Made by a program: the position numbers and the translations under genes. From positions 1,082,501 through 1,146,500 of the forward strand of contig NC_092251.1 of NCBI RefSeq assembly GCF_036320965.1: 64,000 nucleotides of DNA, given 5' to 3'. Within the stretch, counting starts at the first letter, position 1. Each line of letters starts with the position of its first letter. This document shows positions 33,121 through 44,782 of this stretch, in pieces. Source of the DNA: Panulirus ornatus (Eukaryota; Arthropoda; Malacostraca; Decapoda; Palinuridae). The notes beneath the pieces are model-generated. The model was not told the origin of the DNA. It worked only from the letters and a program-made list of their open reading frames with translations, and did no database searches.

Positions 33121-33431
33121 TCACTTTATGCCATTTTAAATTGTAAGGATTGCAAAATTATTTAGTAAATAAAGGCATAATTCTGAAATAACAGAAACAT
33201 TCTGTATACATCCTGACCACATGATAGCTTGAAGCAGACTGACACCAAAACAAAGTGAGTCTACTCCATGCTACAAACAAGTATGATATAAAATGTGCAT
33301 GGTGTGGCATTTGAGATTTTTTTATTTCTAAAATTATGATTAATGTACTGTAATATTATTTGTCTGTTAAATCCAAAATTCATTACATCAGGATCCGTTA
33401 AATCGAGGTTTTACTATATATATATTTATTC

Positions 33432-33754
33432 ATCATACTTGATAGCAGTTTCCCACATCAGCCAGGCGGTGCCAGGAAACAGAAGAAGAAAGACCCATCC
33501 ATCCATATACACATACATACATATACACACACATATATGCACAATACATACATATGCATATCAACAAATACATATATAAATTTTTTTATCATTATTATTA
33601 TCATTATTATACTTAATTGCCGTAGCGCAAGGAAGCAGACGAAAGAATGGCCCAACCCACCCACTTACACATGTACACCTTTCCTGTGTCAGCCAGGCGG
33701 TGCCAGGAAACAGATGAAGAAAGACCCATCCATCCATATACACATACATACATA
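33432..33754 (-). mobile_element. LINE family L 3'-end fragments (three scraps)
   Basis: Inverted tail motifs lie at 33440-33500 (CAGCCAGGCGGTGCCAGG), 33612-33660 (GTAGCGCAAGGAAGCAGACG) and 33685-33720 (CAGCCAGGCGGTGCCAGG again), separated by TA- and CA-rich stretches. The repeated CAGCCAGGCGG type is a diverged tail variant. Confidence 0.6.
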
Positions 33755-33992
33755 TCTTTCTTTCTTTCTTTCATACTATTCGCCATTTCCCGCATTAGCG
33801 AGGTAGCGTTAAGAGCAGAGGACTGGGCCTTTGAGGGAATATCCTCATCTGGCCCCCTTCTCTGTTCCTTCTTTGGGAAAAAAAAAAAAAACAAGAGGGG
33901 AGGATTTCCAGCCCCCCGCTCCCTTCCCTTTTAGTCGCCTTCTACGACACGCAGGGAATACATGGGAAGTATTCTTTCTCCCCTATCCCCAT
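33755..33992 (-). mobile_element. S element with (GAAA)n tail
   Basis: Minus-strand S from GGGGATAGGGGAGAAAGAA (33992) to the tail CGCTAATGCGGGAAATGGCG and ATAGTATGAAAGAAAGAAAG (33755-33785). The GAAA repeat at the 3' end suggests the native tail is a short microsatellite rather than poly(A). Confidence 0.82.
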
Positions 33993-34555
33993 ATATACAT
34001 ATACACACACATATATGCACAATACATACATATACATATCAACACGCATATATAAATTTTTTTTATCATTATTATTATTGTTATACTTAATCGCCAGAGC
34101 ACAAGGAAACAGACGAAGTAATGGCCCAACCCACCCATGTACATATGTATATACATAATCACCCACACACGCACATATGCATACCTATACATTTCAATGT
34201 AAACATACATATACATACACAGAAATATACATATATGCACATGTACATATTCATACTTGCTGCCTTTATCCATTCCTGTTGCCATCCCGCCACACATGAA
34301 ATAGCATCCCCCCCATGAGGTAACATTAGGAAAAGAAAAAAAAAGGTCAAATTCATTCACACACATAGATATTTATAATTGCTCACATTCATCCATTCCT
34401 GGCACCACAATGCCCCACATGAAACAGCATCACCACCCCCTTCATCAATGGGGTGGAGAAAGGAGACAGACGAAAAAAGGCCACATCCACTCACACTTAG
34501 TCTCTAGCTGTCTAGCTCTAGCTCCCTATCCACATCCAGGCCCCACAGACCTTTC
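33993..34555 (-). mobile_element. LINE family L 3' UTR mosaic
   Basis: Inverted 3'-UTR sequence (CAAGGAAACAGACGAAGTAA, CCCACCCATGTACATATG, GCCATCCCGCCACACATG) with a second partial copy from about 34,320. Heavily decayed. Confidence 0.6.
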
Positions 34556-34940
34556 CATCTTTGTCAACTGTATCATATGCCTTCTTCAAAATAAAAACCT
34601 GATCCACACAGCGTGTGCCACTTCTAAAACCAAACTGCTCTCCGGAGAATCTGATGCTCTGTACATGCCTTTACCCTCTCAATCAATATCCTCCTATACA
34701 GTTTTCCAGGAACACTCAACAAACTTATACCTCTGTAGTTTAAACACTCACTTTTATCCCCTTTGCCTCTGTGTACAGCGGCACTATACATGCATTCCCC
34801 CCTTCACTCATGTTCCCAAGTGTTTTCTTATCTCATGCATGTTACTTACCTCCTCCCAAAACATCTTTTTAGTTTACCTAAAGTTTAATGATACTCTGTC
34901 ATCACAACTCTCATTTGCCCTTTTTTCAACCCTTGCATGG
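34556..34940 (-). mobile_element. LINE family L internal fragment (RT and linker), rearranged
   Basis: 34556-34795 matches the inverted RT N-part (CTGATGCTCTGTACATGCCT, AACTTATACCTCTGTAGTTT). From about 34800 it jumps to the endonuclease-RT linker (TTACCTCCTCCCAAAACATC, CAACTCTCATTTGCCC). Confidence 0.65.
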
Positions 34941-35320
34941 GCTTTAGACAGGCATGAATGGAGGAGGGTGGATGTGTTGGAAATGAAATGTTTGAGGACA
35001 ATATGTCGTGTGAGGAGTTTGGTCAAGTAAGTAATAAATGGGTAAGAGGGATGTGTGGTAATAAAAAGTGTGGTTGAGAGAACAGAGGACAATGTGTTGA
35101 AATGGTTTGGACACATGGAGAGAATGAGGGATGAAAGATTGACAAAGAGGATATACGTGTCAGAGGTGAAGGGAAAAAGAAGTGGCAGACCAATTTGGAG
35201 GTGAAAGGATGGAGTGTAAATGATTTTGAGCAATCAGGGTCTAAACATACAGGAGGGTGAATGGAGTGCACGGAATTGAGTGAATTGGAATGATGTGGAA
35301 TACCGTGGTGGACCTGTGTT
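34941..35320 (+). mobile_element. LINE family L C-terminal fragment
   Basis: GGAGGGTGGATGTGTTGGAA, GGACACATGGAGAGAATGAG and GAATTGGAATGATGTGGAAT are the C-terminal domain in plus orientation, following directly on the minus fragment. Full of stops. Confidence 0.65.
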
Positions 35321-35640
35321 AGCAAGGTAGTGCAAGGGAACAGACGAAAGAATGGCCCAACCCAATCACATACACATGTATATACATACACGCCCATATA
35401 CATACCTATACATTTCAACGTATATATACATATACACAGACATATACATAAATACACATGTACATACTCATACTTGCCGCCTTTATTCATTCCCGTTGTC
35501 ACCCCGCCACACATGAAATAGCATCCCTCCTACCCCCCGCAAGGTAGTGCAAGGGAAAAGATAAAAGGCCACATTCATTCACACTCAGTCTCTAGCTGTC
35601 ATGTGGAGCCTGGATGTGGAAAGGGAGCAGTGGTTTCGGT

Positions 35641-35645
<5 letters not shown>
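35321..35645. mobile_element. LINE family L 3' UTR fragments, mixed orientation
   Basis: 35321-35595 is inverted 3' UTR (GTAGTGCAAGGGAACAGACG). 35596-35645 is plus (GCCTGGATGTGGAAAGGGAG, GTGGTTTCGGTGCATT) and runs into the (TA)n tract. Confidence 0.6.

Positions 35646-35721
<76 letters not shown>
35646..35721. repeat. (TA)n tract
   Basis: About 76 bases, between a plus L 3'-UTR scrap and the tail of a minus L copy. Confidence 0.97.
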
Positions 35722-35725
<4 letters not shown>

Positions 35726-36762
35726 TATTATTTTTTATTATACTTTGTCGCTGTCTCCCGCGTTTGCGAGGTAGCGCAAGGAAACAGACGAAAGAAATGG
35801 CCCAACCCCCCCCCATACACATGTATATACATACGTCCACACACGCAAATATACATACCTACACAACTTTCCATGGTTTACCCCAGACGCTTCACATGCC
35901 TTGATTCAATCCACTGACAGCACGTCAACCCCGGTATACCACATCGCTCCAATTCACTCTATTCCTTGCCCTCCTTTCACCCTCCTGCATGTTCAGGCCC
36001 CGATCACACAAAATCTTTTTCACTCCATCTTTCCACCTCCAATTTGGTCTCCCTCTTCTCCTCGTTCCCTCCACCTCCGACACATATATCCTCTTGGTCA
36101 ATCTTTCCTCACTCATTCTCTCCATGTGCCCAAACCACTTCAAAACACCCTCTTCTGCTCTCTCAACCACGCTCTTTTTATTTCCACACATCTCTCTTAC
36201 CCTTACGTTACTCACTCGATCAAACCACCTCACACCACACATTGTCCTCAAACATCTCATTTCCAGCACATCCATCCTCCTGCGCACAACTCTATCCATA
36301 GCCCACGCCTCGCAACCATACAACATTGTTGGAACCACTATTCCTTCAAACATACCCATTTTTGCTTTCCGAGATAACGTTCTCGACTTCCACACATTCT
36401 TCAAGGCCCCCAGAATTTTCGCCCCCTCCCCCACCCTATGATCCACTTCCGCTTCCATGGTTCCATCCGCTGCCAGATCCACTCCCAGATATCTAAAACA
36501 CTTCACTTCCTCCAGTTTTTCTCCATTCAAACTCACCTCCCAATTGACTTGACCCTCAACCCTACTGTACCTAATACCTTGCTCTTATTCACATTTACTC
36601 TTAACTTTCTTCTTCCACACACTTTACCAAACTCAGTCACCAGCTTCTGCAGTTTCTTACATGAATCAGCCACCAGCGCTGTATCATCAGCGAACAACAA
36701 CTGACTCATTTCCCAAGCTCTCTCATCCCCAACAGACTTCATACTTGCCCCTCTTTCCAAAA

Positions 36763-36765
<3 letters not shown>
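35722..36765 (-). mobile_element. LINE family L, young 5'-truncated copy
   Basis: Open on the minus strand from 36536 to 35925 (NGEKLEEVKCFRYLGVD, MLYGCEAW, GRPNWRWKDGVKKIL), with a 1-bp loss at about 36572 separating it from 36533-36765 (QLLFADDTALVADSCKKL). Truncated exactly at the (TA)n tract 36766-36842. Very similar to 58423-59470, with which it shares the ACATCGCTCCAATT and CTCCCTCTTCTCCTCG variants. Confidence 0.88.

Positions 36766-36842
<77 letters not shown>
36766..36842. repeat. (TA)n tract at an L truncation point
   Basis: About 77 bases of TA repeat. Confidence 0.97.
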
Positions 36843-36844
<2 letters not shown>

Positions 36845-37149
36845 CATTTATTATGCATAATCATTGTTTCCAACATCAGTGAGGTAGGGCCAGGAAACAG
36901 ATGAAGAACAGCACATCCACTCATATACACAAGCATATACATAAACACCCATACATGCACATATTCATACATATATCAACATCTATACATATACACAGAC
37001 ATATACATATATACACATGTATATATTTATACTTGCTTGCCTTCATCTATTCCTGGTGCTACCCTGTCCCACAGAAAACAGCATTGCCACCACCTGCTTC
37101 AGCGAGGTAGCACCAGGAAATCAGACAAAAAAGGCCACATTCGTTCACA
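36843..37149 (-). mobile_element. LINE family L 3' UTR, diverged variant
   Basis: Inverted tail-like motif ATCAGTGAGGTAGGGCCAGG, ACA/TATA-rich middle, and a second CAGCGAGGTAGCACCAGG at about 37100. No coding part. Confidence 0.6.
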
Positions 37150-37340
37150 CCTAATCTCTTTTGGTTACATCCATACACATTCAGACACCCCAATCTGAGC
37201 CTTTGAGGAGGATGAGCACTCCTGTTTCTTCTTTTAGAAATTAAATACAAGAAGGGGAGGGTTTCTAGCCCCCTCTCTCCTGCCCACTTTAGTCGCCTTC
37301 TACAAAACCAGGGAATATGAGGGAAGTATTCTTTCTCCCT
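37150..37340 (-). mobile_element. Inverted 5' end of the L copy at 37342
   Basis: On the minus strand: TAGGGAGAAAGAATACTTCC, GTAGAAGGCGACTAAAG, CTCATCCTCCTCAAAGGC and GGGGTGTCTGAATGTGTATG, which is the L 5' UTR and the first codons. It ends at the same internal point where the plus copy begins. Confidence 0.75.
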
Positions 37341-37341
37341 A

Positions 37342-39545
37342 TATGGATGTAACTAAGATAAGAAGAAAGGAGAGGTAGGTATTATGTTTGAGGAAAGAAA
37401 GCTCCCTGTTCTGGCTCTGAGTGAAACGAAGCTCATGGGTAAAGGGAAAGAATGGTTTGGAAAAGTCTTGGGAGTAAAGTCATAGGTTGGTGAATGGACA
37501 AGAGTTAAGGAGGGAGTAGCATCACTCCTGAAGCAGTTGTGGGAATGTGTGATAGAGTGTAAGAAAGTAAATTCTTGACTGATGTGGGTAAAACTGAAAG
37601 TGGATGGAAAGATGGGTGATTATTGGTACTTACACACCAGGTCATGAAAAGAAAGATCATGAGGCAAGTATTTTGGGAGCACCTGAAAGAGTATGTCACC
37701 AGCTCTGGTGGACGAGAACGGGTATTAGTGATTTAAATGTGAAGGTGAGCAATGTGGCAGTTGAGGGTATAACTGGTATACATGGGGGATTCAATGTTGT
37801 GAATAGAAATGGAGAAGAGCTTGTGGATTTGTGTGCTGAAAAAAGACTGGTGATTGGGAATACCTGGTGTAAAAAGAGATGTACTTAAGTATATGCATGT
37901 GAATAGGAGAGATGGTCAAAGGGCATTATTAGATTACGTGTTAACTGAGAGGCGTGTAAAAGAGAGACTTTTGAATGTTAATGTGCTGAGAGGGGCAGAT
38001 GATGGGATGTTAGATCACTATCTTGTGGAGGCCAAGGTGAAGATTTGTTGAAGTCTTCAAAAAAGAAGAGAAAATGTTGGGGAGAAGAGCATGGTGAGAG
38101 TAATTGAGCTTGTGTGAGGAAGCACCAGGAGAGATTGAGTGTAGAATGGCAAAAGGGGAAAGCAAATGACATGAGGGGAGTGCGTAAGGAATGGGATATG
38201 TTTATGGAAGTAGTGATGGCATGTGCAAATGATGCATGTGACATGAGAAAGGTGGGAGATGGGCAGATCAGAAACAGTAATGAGTGGTGAGATGAAATAA
38301 AGTTGTTAGTGAAAGTTAGTGAAAGAGAAAAGAGGCGATTGGATGATACTTACAAGGAAAGAGTGCATATGACTGGGAGATGTATAAGGACATAAAGCAT
38401 GTGTATGAGTAGGAAGAGAGAAGAGTGATTGGTTACCAGTGAAGGTCAGGCTGTGGCAAGGGTGTGTGATGTCCCCATGGTTGTTCAATCTGTTTATGGA
38501 TGAGGTGGTTAGGGAGGTAAATACAAAGGTTTTGGAGAGAAGGGTGAGTATGCAGTCTGTTGGGGATAAGAGGGCCTGGAGGTGAGTCAGGTGTTGTCTG
38601 CCGATGATACATATGAGCACTGGTGGTTGATTTGCTTGAGAAACTGCAGAAGTTGGTGACTAAGTTTGGATAAGTGTGTGAAAGGAGAAAGCTGAGAGTA
38701 AATGTGAATAAGAGCAAGGTTATTAGGTTCAGCAGGGTAGAGGACGAGTTAGTTGGGATGTAAATTTGAGTGGAGAAAAACTGGAGGAAGTGAAGTGTTT
38801 TAGATTTCTGGGAGTGGACTTAGCAGCGAATGGAACCATGGAAGTGGAAGTGAATCACAGGGTGGGGAGAGGGGGCAAAGGTTCTGGGAGCAATGAAGAA
38901 TGTGTGGAAAGAGAGAACATTATCTTAGAGAGCATGAACAGGTATGTTTGAAGGAATACTAGCTCCAACAATACTATACGGTTGAGAGGCACTGGCTATA
39001 GATAGGGTTGTACGGAGGAGGGTGGATGTGTTGAAAATGTAAAGTTTGAGGACAATACGTGGAGAGAGGTGGTTTGACTGAGTAAGTAACAAAAGGGTAA
39101 GAGGGATGTGAGTAAATAAAAAAGAGTGTGGTTGAGAGAGCAAAAGAGAGTGTGTGGAAATGGTTTGGACATAAGGAGAGAATGAGTGAGGAAAGGTTTA
39201 CAAAGAGGAATTATGTGTCAGAGGTGGAGGGAACAAGAGGCAGGAGACCAAACTGGAGGGGGAAGGAGGAAAGAAAAAGATTGAGCAATCGGGGCTTGAA
39301 TATATGGGAGGGTGAGAGGTGTGCAAGGAATAGAGTGAATTGGAACGATGTGGTATACTGGGGTCAACTTGCTGTCAATGGACTGAACCAGGGTATGTGA
39401 AACATCTACGGTAAACCATGGAAGGGTCTGTGGGGCCTGGATGTGGATAGGGAGCTGTGGTTTTGGTGCATTACACATGACAGCTAGAGACTGAGTGTTA
39501 ACGAATGTGGCCTTTTTTGTCTGTTTTCCAGGCGCTATCTCGCTG
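37342..39545 (+). mobile_element. LINE family L copy with internal deletion
   Basis: Endonuclease region 37360-38100 (MVERRVIIGTYTP-like, SDLNVKVSNVAVEG, QRALLDYVLTERRVKERL), then a jump at about 38390 from the linker to the RT palm (GCKACV.. VGREESDW in other copies), a damaged active-site region near 38590-38620, and the C-terminal domain 38766-39400. About 1 kb of RT is missing. Many frame breaks. The 3' UTR ends at about 39545 (CGCTATCTCGCTGAAGCG). Confidence 0.8.
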
Positions 39546-40035
39546 AAGCGAAGGGCATCAATGAGATTACCTTGATTAGGGGCATTCAGCTGCTCATACT
39601 GAGACAGGAGAGAAAGTACATATTAAAAACAGTGAAGCCACATTTTTCTGTCTTCCTTCGAAAGAAGGATTAACTTAGTTTAAACCTTAACATGATATGA
39701 AAAACATGTCTCTACATTCCCACAACAATGAATAATCCCTTGTAAACTCTACGTGGGTATTGGTCAGCATCAGAGTTCAACAGGTAATGAAAGCAATGTT
39801 ACCAGTGTACTGTGGCTTTTCTCTTTCACTGCCTGCATACAATATGAATATCTTTTAATCCTAAAATGATGAGTTAAGCCTGAAAGATGATAAAGCATGC
39901 ATAACTGAACGATCTTTAATTACTAAATAATGCATGAAAGGTAAAAATGAAGTGAAACATTACATACAAGATTATCAAGTGGTCTAGGTTATGTAATACC
40001 AATTCACCTAACTATATCTCTCATGCCCGTTCCTA
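39546..40035. other. SDR intron, low-copy DNA
   Basis: Nothing recognised. Confidence 0.4.
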
Positions 40036-40264
40036 CCGGAAACTCTCATCATGGGGTGTCCATGGCAAGTCTCCACTCATCCCTGTCCTTACATGTCTCC
40101 CTTGTATACACCATTCCATGAATTCTTCTCCTATTTCTCTCCCTCCAGTACTCTTCCACTGTATTTCCCCATGTCACAGGTAGCCTTCCTCTCACACCAA
40201 ATTGACCTACATGAAACGCATCAGTCAGCAAAACCCTATCACTTTTGTTTAGCATTTTTATCAA
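40036..40264 (-). mobile_element. C-terminal scrap of a second LINE lineage
   Basis: The minus-strand frame 40049-40264 reads GVRGRLPVTWGNTVEEYW and, further on, CKDRDEWRLAM. The GRxPxTW...VEEYW...DRDxWR pattern is the end of many APE-type LINE ORFs but differs from family L. Only the last ~70 codons remain. Confidence 0.6.
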
Positions 40265-40520
40265 GAACTGATTCTTGTGCTTATATAGAGGCTATCAGGT
40301 TAAGAAAATGAATTAACATGGTTACAAAACTGTGAAAATAGCAAAAACATCAAGTTGTTACGTGGTGCCTCCATGTGCGAGGACTGCTGAAACTAGTTAC
40401 TACTATAATGCATGCACCATCTTATTGCTGATGGGATTCTTTTTGAAACTGAAATTCAACTGATATAAAAGATTACACCTAAACTGATTTTTCCTAGGAA
40501 CTTTATAATAGAAATATCAC

Positions 40521-40751
40521 CTGGAAAAGTTTCTGTTAGATGTTGAGCAAAAAGATGTATGGCTAATTTAGAGATGCCATAGATCTTCACGTGATCAGAG
40601 AAAGTCCCCAACTCTCTTAAATGTCTAGGCCTGAAGAGGAACAAATCTTCGAGAGATACCAATTTATGAGCCTCTGATGAAACAAATATGATGCGGGCAG
40701 CTGGTGAGACTTGTATTATGTCTAGAAGCAAGGTTGTCAAAAGGAACACAC
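40521..40751 (-). CDS. SDR catalytic exon (Ser and YxxxK)
   Basis: This exon of 231 bp starts after TTCCAG at 40752 and ends before GTGATA at 40520. It carries the SDR active site: the serine strand ARIIFVSSEAH, then YGISKLA, the YxxxK catalytic pair. The family oxidises or reduces alcohol/carbonyl substrates with NAD(P). For RDH-like members these are retinoids or steroids, but the substrate cannot be told here. A longer-than-usual loop, about 25 residues rich in Leu and Arg, lies between Ser and Tyr as in RDH11-14 and WWOX. Splicing to the next exon (CCAG plus GA) gives PGVLVALVDPG, in register with the GVTVNALHPG of the family. Confidence 0.85.
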
Positions 40752-41408
40752 CTGGAATAATGCAAAGTCATGTTTAGAGAATAAATCTGGAATAATGTGC
40801 AGACATGCTAAGATAACCTTTGATAAGATTATCACATAAAAATGTTCACTTTTTCAATGATAACCTACTTTCTACTGTAAAACTCTTTCTGCTGGTTTTT
40901 GTGACACAGTTCCAGAGAAGTGGATGTGGAGCTGGAAGAAACATAAACTAAAAAACAGGTGGGCATCAATAAGGAATATATAGAATACAAAAATACTATA
41001 AATACTTCTAAAGCCTGCTTAGATGCAGGTTCCCCCCACAAATACTGAATAATGCCAAAGTGAATTTACCCAAAGGCTGCTTGGGTTATGGAAAGGAGTG
41101 AAAAAAAAGCAAGAAAACTGAATTTCCCTTGCCTCTCTGTGCATGCGCTCTTCACTCTCCCTCCTGGATAGCCTGAAAGCAAAGTTCACTCAGAGAGAAG
41201 GAACAAAGAGAGAATGGGAGTAAAGTTTGAAGAAACTCAAAGACAAGATTATGGGTAAACACAAAAAGCACTACATGAAAGACATTCTCTATTGCAAGTT
41301 AGGAAAATGTTGTTGATTGCCTTCCTAAGACATTATAGCATTAGATGCTACCTCGCTAGCTCAGAAAATGGAAAATATATATGAAAAAATACATATGTGA
41401 ATATGAAT
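40752..41408. other. SDR intron, low-copy DNA with an S/L tail scrap
   Basis: Mostly unrecognised. 41348-41375 (GCTACCTCGCTAGCTCAG) resembles the S tail. Confidence 0.4.
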
Positions 41409-44400
41409 GTGTAAGGATGTAACCAAGGTGAGAAAAAAGGAGAGATAGGTAGTATGTTTGAGGAAAGGAACCTGGATGTTTTGGCTCTGAGTGAAACGAA
41501 GCTCAAGGGTAAAGGGGAAGAGTGGTTTGGCGAGGTCTTGGGAGTAAAGTCAGGGGTTAGTGATAGGACAAGAGCAAGGGAAGGAGTAGCACTACTCCTG
41601 AAACAGGAGTGGTGGGAGTATGTGATAGAGTGTAAGAAAGTAAACTCTAGATTGATATGGGTAAAACTCAAAGTTAATGGAGAGAGATAGGTGATTATTG
41701 GTGCATATGCATCTGGGCATGAGAAGAAAGATCATGAGAGGCAAGTGTTTTGGGAGCAGCTGAATGAGTGTGTTAGTGGTTTTGATTCACGAGACTGGGT
41801 TATAGTGATGGGTGATTTGAATGCAAAGGTGATTAATGTGGCAGTTGAGGGAATAATTGGTATACATGGGGTGCTCAGTGTTGTAAATGGAAATGGTGAA
41901 GAGCTTGTAGATTTATGTGCTGAAAAAGGACTGGTATTGGGAATACCTGGTTTAAAAAGAGATATACATAAGTATACCTATGTAAGTAGGAGAGATGGCC
42001 AGAGAGCGTTACTGGATTATGTGTTAATCGATAGGCGCGAGAAAGAGAGACTTTTGGATGTTAATGTGCTGAGAGGTGCAACTGGAGGGATGTCTGATCA
42101 TTATCTTGTGGAGGCGAAGGTGAAGATTTGTAGAGGTTTTCAGAAAAGAAGAGAGAATGTTGGGGTGAAGAGAGTGGTGAGAGTAAGTGAGCTTGGGAAG
42201 GAGACTTGTGTGAGGAAGTACCAGGAGAGACTGAGCACAGAACTGAAAAAAGTGAGAACAAAGGAGGTAAGGGGAGTGGGGGAGGAATGGAATGTATTTA
42301 GGGAAGCAGTGATGGCTTGCGCAAAAGATGCTTGTGGCATAAGGAGCGTGGGAGGTGGCCAGATTAGAAAGGGTAGTGAGTGGTGGGATGAAGAAGTAAG
42401 ATTATTAGTGAAAGAGAAGAGAGAGGCATCTGGATGATTTTTGCAGGGAAATAATGCAAATGGGTGAAAGATGTATAAAAGAGAGGCAGGAGGTCGAGAA
42501 AGGTGCGAGAGGTGAAAAAGAGGGCAAACGAGAGTTGGGGTGAGAGAGTATCATTAAATTTTAGGAAGAATAAAAAGATGTTTTGGAAGGAGGTAAATAA
42601 AGTGCATAAGACTAGGGAACAAATGGGAACTTCAGTGAAGGGGGCTAATGGGGAGGTGAAAACAAGTAGTGGTGATGTGAGAAGGAGATGGAGTGAGTAT
42701 TTTGAAGGTTTGTTGAATGTGTTTGATGATAGAGTGGCAGATATAGGGTGTTTTCGTCGAGGTGGTGTGCAAAGTGAGAGGGTTAGGGAAAATGATTTGA
42801 TAAACAGAGAAGAGGTAGTAAAAGCTTTGCGGAAGATGAAAGCCAGCATGGCAGCGGGTTTGGATGGCATTGCAGTGGAATTTATCAAAAAAGGGGGTGA
42901 CTGTATTGCTGACTGGTTGGTAAGGTTATTTTATGTATGTATGATTCATGGTCAGGTGCCTGAGGATTGGCGGAATGCTTGCATAGTGCCATTGTAAAAA
43001 GGCAAAGGGGATAAGAGTGAGTGCTCAAATTACATAGGTATAAGTTTGTTGAGTATTCCTGAGAAATTATATGGGAGGGTATTGATTGAAAGGGTGAAGG
43101 CATGTACAGAGCATCAGATTGGGGAAGAGCAGTGTGGTTTCAGAAGTGGTAGAGGATGTGTGGACCAGATGTTTGCTTTGAAGAATGTATGTGAGACATA
43201 CTTAGATAAGCAAATGGATTTGTATGTAGCATTTATGGATCTGGAGAAGGTATATGATAGAGTTGATAGAGATGCTCTGTGGAAGGTATTAAGAATATAT
43301 GGTGTGGGAGGCAAGTTGTTAGAAGAAGTGTAAAGTTTTTATCGAGGATGTAAGACGTGTACGTGTAGGAAGAGAGGAAAGTGATTGGTTCTCAGTGAAT
43401 GTAGGTTTGCGGCAGGGGTGTGTGATGTCTCCAAGGTTGTTTAATTTGCTTATGGATGGGGTTGTTAGGGAGGTGAATGCAAGGGTTTTGGAAAGAGGGG
43501 CAAGTATGCAGTCTGTTGTGGATGAGAGAGCTTGGGAAGTGAGTCAGTTGTTGTTCACTGATGATACAGCGCTGGTGGCTGATTCATGTGAGAAACTGCA
43601 GAAGCTGGTGACCAAGTTTGGTAAAGTGTGTGAAAGAAGAAAGTTAAGAGTAAATGTGAATAAGAGCAAGGTTATTAGGTACAGTATGGTTAAGGGTCAA
43701 GTCAATTAGGAGGTAATTAATGGAGAAAAACTGGAGGAAGTAAAGTGTTTTAGATATCTGGGAGTGGATTTGGTAGCGGATGGAACCATGGAAGTGGAAG
43801 TGAATCATAGGGTGGGGGAGGGGGCGAAAATTCTCGGAGCCTTGAAGAATGTGTGGAAGTTGAGATCATTATCTCGGAAAGCAAAAAAATAGGTATGTTT
43901 GAAGGAATAGTGGTTCCAACAATGTTGTATGGTTGCGAGGTGTGGGCTATGGATAGAGTTGTGCGCAGGAGGGTGGATGTGCTGGATATGAGATGTTTGA
44001 GGACAATATGTGGTGTGAGGTGGTTTGATCGAGTTAGTAATAATAGGATAAGAGAGATGTGTGGTAATAAAAAGACTGTGGTTGAGAGAGCAGAAGAGGG
44101 TGTTTTGAAATGCTTTGGTCATATGGAGAGAATGAGTGAGGAAAGATTGACAAAGAGGATATATGTGTCAGAGGTGGAGGGAGCGAGGAGAAGTGGGAGA
44201 CCAAATTGGAGGTGGAAAGATGGAGTGAAAAAGATTTTGAGTGGTCGGGGCCTGAACATGCAGGAGGGTGAAAGGTGTGCAAGGAATAGAGTGAATTGGA
44301 ACAATGTGGTATACCGGGGTCGACATGCTGTCAATGGATTGAACCAGGGCATGTGAAGCGTCTGGGGTAAACCATGGAAAGTTCTGTGGGGCCTGGATGT

Positions 44401-44782
44401 GGAAAGGGAGCTATGGTTTCGGTGCATTATTACATGACAGCTAGAGACTGAGTGTGAACGAATGGGGCCTTTGTTGTCTTCCTAGCGCTACCTCGCGCAT
44501 ATGAGGGGGGGGAGGGGGTTGTTATTTCATGTGCGGCAGGGTGGCAATGGGAATGAAGAAAGGCAGACAGTATGAATTATGTACATGTGTATATATGTAT
44601 ATGTCTGTGTGTGTATATATATATGTATACGTTGAGATGTATAGGTATGTATATTTGCGTGTGTGGACGTGTATGTACATACATGTGTATGTGGGTGGGT
44701 TTGGGCATTCTTTCGTCTGTTTCCTTGCGCTACCTTGCTAACGTGGGAGACGACAAAGCAAAATAAATAAATAAATAAATAA
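41409..44782 (+). mobile_element. LINE family L, near-complete copy lacking the 5' UTR
   Basis: Pieces in order: endonuclease 41454-41690 (LDVLALSETKLKGKGEEW) and 41691-42437 (VIVMGDLNAKVINVAVEG, SDHYLVEAKVKICRGF), RT 42503-42997 (AAGLDGIAVEFIKKGGD) and 43046-43333, palm 43395-43709 (GLRQGCVMSPRLFN; QLLFTDDTALVAD), C-terminal domain 43853-44356. FADD is changed to FTDD, so the catalytic Asp pair is kept but its neighbour is altered. The long 3' UTR ends in (TAAA)n at 44760-44782. Confidence 0.88.

Larger units (their letters stand above)
31632..33416. mobile_element. pogo/Tigger-like DNA transposon, probably non-autonomous
   Basis: The left end CAGTAACCTCTTGATTTAAC (31632) and the right end, in reverse complement TAGTAAAACCTCGATTTAAC (33416), form imperfect terminal inverted repeats of about 25 bp. 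Each is flanked by TA, the target duplication of Tc1/mariner and pogo elements. The inside is about 1.78 kb with no recognisable transposase. It carries two direct repeats of about 170-180 bp near its ends. Confidence 0.6.

Noticed and set aside
34558..35320. Minus and plus L pieces as one designed inverted repeat gene
   Set aside because: The pieces come from different parts of L and contain jumps. They are better explained as a mosaic of old insertions and deletions.
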